Positions 12,698 through 14,173 of a stretch of DNA of 14,173 nt are shown one piece after another (within the stretch, counting starts at the first letter, position 1; each line of letters begins with the position of its first letter). The notes under the pieces are model-generated. The model was not told the origin of the DNA. It was given only the letters and a program-made list of their open reading frames with translations, and made no database searches. The position numbers and the translations under genes were made by a program. Source of the stretch: an uncultured Methanobrevibacter sp. (GTDB taxonomy: Archaea; Methanobacteriota; Methanobacteria; Methanobacteriales; Methanobacteriaceae); NCBI GenBank assembly GCA_900319985.1, contig ONQL01000064.1, positions 1 to 14,173 on the forward strand, given 5' to 3'.

Positions 12698-13198
12698 TTA
12701 TTCGTCTAAAACAAGTCTTGCTCTTGCTTGACTTGTAATTACATGGACAAAGCCACTTTTCTTACCTTCGGGTTCATATAGTCCTGCCATTTTGGATAAG
12801 AATTTTTCCTGATTTTTAGATTTGATTTTAGCAGGATCAACGATAGAAATGGCTCTTTTGGTACATGCTTTAATACATGCAGGTCCTTCTTCTCTGTCAG
12901 CACAGAGGTCACATTTCTCAGCAATACTTGCTTGGAATGTCATTGCACCGAATGGACAAACCATTACACACAATCCGCAACCGATACATTTTTCGGTATC
13001 GACGCCGCTGTCGTCAATCGCATCGGTTGGACAGATTTTGATACATGGTGCATTTTCACAATGTTGACATACAATGGAATAATATAAAGAATTATGTTCT
13101 ATAATTTTTATTCTACTAGCACTGTGGACAGATGCACACATGTTTTCACAATTCATACATCCATCACATAAATTGCTATTTACAGAAATTTTTTCCAT
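12698..13198 (-). CDS. porE: Por-linked polyferredoxin PorE (four [4Fe-4S] clusters)
   Basis: The 166-residue protein carries sixteen cysteines in the four-cluster arrangement of the HycB/CooF/DmsB-type electron-transfer subunits. The motifs in order are CDGCMNCENMC (from residue 11), CQHCENAPCIKICP, CIGCGLCVMVCP and CDLC...CIKAC. The last 45 residues lack cysteines. It is the first gene after porB, 11 nt away; its GGAGG site (13210-13206) overlaps the porB stop codon, showing translational coupling. In Methanothermobacter the equivalent gene, porE, co-purifies by operon logic with the pyruvate oxidoreductase and is assumed to connect it to other ferredoxin-dependent enzymes. The assignment is by context and domain, without alignment. 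Confidence 0.85.
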   Translation of the reverse strand: MEKISVNSNLCDGCMNCENMCASVHSASRIKIIEHNSLYYSIVCQHCENAPCIKICPTDAIDDSGVDTEKCIGCGLCVMVCPFGAMTFQASIAEKCDLCADREEGPACIKACTKRAISIVDPAKIKSKNQEKFLSKMAGLYEPEGKKSGFVHVITSQARARLVLDE

Positions 13199-13209
13199 TG
13201 TTCGGCCTC

Positions 13210-14079
13210 CTATAAACCTAATTCGTCACACTCTGCATCAACGTATTTTTGTATTTTAGCAATGAGTTCGTCATCCAAGTGTCTGAATCTTTTTTGCGGT
13301 CCTAAGTATTCTTTTACAGGTTTGCGTTCTTCTGGCCTGTAAGTGATTTCGAACTTGCCGTCCACGATTTCATATAAAATCCAGGATCCGGTTTCCACAG
13401 CTAATCTGCCCATTTCAATTGTTTTTTCAGAAGAGAATCCCCAACCGGTAGTACATGGTTGTTGCAAGTGTATGTAAGCTGGTCCTTTGGTTTCAGCAGC
13501 TTTTTTAACTTTTTTAACGTAATCTTCTGGGAAAGCTATTGATGCTGTAGCCACATAAGGTATTCCATGTGCTGCCATAATCATAGGCATGTTTTTCTTA
13601 GGTTTGTCTTCACCAAAACTTGCGCTTCCCATAGGGGATGTAGTTGTGGTTGCACCGAATGGGGTTGCCCCACTTCTTTGGATACCTGTGTTCATGTATG
13701 CTTCATTATCGTAACAGATGTAGGTCATGTTATGTCCTCTTTCCATAGCTCCGGAAAGGGATTGTAAACCGATGTCTACAGTTCCTCCGTCACCACCGAA
13801 AGCGATAACATTAACATCGTCTTTTCCTTGGATTCTTAATGCACTTTCTACACCGGATGCAACAGCGCCGGAGTTTTCAAATGCAACGTGAATGAATGGA
13901 ACTTCCCAAGCAGTTTCAGGATATGGTGTTGTCATAACTTCAAGACAACCAGTAGCGGAAATAGCTACAGTATTTTCTCCTAATGCATTTAAAGCCAATT
14001 TAACTGCAATAGATGCTCCACAACCAGCACAACCTCTGTGTCCTGGTGCCAATAAATTTTTATCAGGTATGTCTACCAT
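13210..14079 (-). CDS. porB: Pyruvate:ferredoxin oxidoreductase, beta (TPP-binding) subunit
   Basis: PorB binds thiamine diphosphate and one [4Fe-4S] cluster in the four-subunit cytoplasmic enzyme that, in autotrophic methanogens, mainly makes pyruvate from acetyl-CoA and CO2. The 289-residue length is normal. Cluster ligands expected in the family are visible: Cys17 and Cys20 in GHRGCAGCG, Cys45 in SATGCLEV and Cys209 in QQPCTTGW. The TPP/Mg motif runs from GDGG at 96-99 to DNEAYMNTGIQRSG at 124-137. AAGGAGG (14093-14087) inside the end of porA lies 7 nt before the ATG. It starts 2 nt after the porA stop and is followed by porE, so the set is one operon whose promoter is outside the window. 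Confidence 0.96.
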   Translation of the reverse strand: MVDIPDKNLLAPGHRGCAGCGASIAVKLALNALGENTVAISATGCLEVMTTPYPETAWEVPFIHVAFENSGAVASGVESALRIQGKDDVNVIAFGGDGGTVDIGLQSLSGAMERGHNMTYICYDNEAYMNTGIQRSGATPFGATTTTSPMGSASFGEDKPKKNMPMIMAAHGIPYVATASIAFPEDYVKKVKKAAETKGPAYIHLQQPCTTGWGFSSEKTIEMGRLAVETGSWILYEIVDGKFEITYRPEERKPVKEYLGPQKRFRHLDDELIAKIQKYVDAECDELGL

Positions 14080-14081
14080 AT

Positions 14082-14173
14082 CTATTCCTCCTTAAGTCCA
14101 ATCCATGTGACTTCTTTTTCAGGCACATTTTTAGTTTTTTCGTAAACTTCCAAAATTGCATCAGGTGTAATGT
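14082..14173 (-). CDS. porA: Pyruvate:ferredoxin oxidoreductase alpha subunit, C-terminal end (partial)
   Basis: An open frame enters from the right edge and ends at TAG 14084-14082, encoding about 29 visible residues that start ITPDAILEVYEKTK and end EVTWIGLKEE. The position directly upstream of porB and the W-x-GLK-x-E ending agree with PorA, the subunit carrying the pyrimidine-binding and domain II/VI parts of the enzyme. The assignment rests mainly on operon position, because too little sequence is visible for domain evidence. Its last codons contain the porB ribosome binding site. Confidence 0.8.
   Translation of the reverse strand, partial: ITPDAILEVYEKTKNVPEKEVTWIGLKEE

Overview
The window is AT-rich archaeal DNA, most likely from a host-associated Methanobacteriales methanogen close to Methanobrevibacter. 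The grounds are the pyruvate:ferredoxin oxidoreductase cluster with its two accessory polyferredoxins, the cobalt-type CbiMNQO importer, archaeal TTTATATA-type promoters, GGTG/GAGGTG ribosome binding sites, several TTG starts, tRNAs without encoded CCA, and a small secreted Ig-like protein. The genus is inferred; no database was searched.

Layout. Positions 1-92 hold the start of an unknown minus-strand gene, divergent from a secreted Ig-like protein (185-685). Behind that gene lie three consecutive perfect inverted repeats (710-825). Next is an iron-uptake locus: feoB (1176-3194), feoA (3326-3553) and a small zinc-ribbon protein (3605-3808). The feoB and feoA promoters carry DtxR-type palindromes of the form TTTAGG-N4-CCTAAA. 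On the minus strand follows cbiM-cbiN-cbiQ-cbiO (6551 down to 3805), a cobalt or nickel ECF importer. A terminator-like hairpin separates cbiMN from cbiQO, and GTAATAC motifs cluster upstream of cbiM.

A second minus-strand operon (9070 down to 6812) encodes a 55-residue two-cluster ferredoxin, a membrane-anchored DUF4330-like protein and a polytopic Wzy-like oligosaccharide repeat-unit polymerase. On the plus strand are tRNA-Leu(UAA) and tRNA-Thr(GGU), then an unrecognised membrane protein coupled to an HTH-PhoU regulator (9688-11528). The right end is a minus-strand energy and carbon cluster: porA (partial), porB, porE, porF and the alpha subunit of a class I iron-sulfur fumarase.

How the genes work together. 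Feo brings in ferrous iron for an iron-sulfur-rich metabolism, and CbiMNQO supplies cobalt for corrinoids (or nickel for F430 and hydrogenases). Por makes pyruvate from acetyl-CoA and CO2 with reduced ferredoxin, and fumarase serves the incomplete reductive TCA branch. The wall and surface genes form a separate module.

The most unusual signal is at the tRNA pair. The two genes have no spacer, and tRNA-Thr lacks an intact 5' acceptor end: its first positions fall on the 3' end of tRNA-Leu. It would need a bulged acceptor stem, or 5'-end repair of the kind carried out by Thg1-like 3'-5' polymerases, unless the sequence is an assembly error or the gene is dead.
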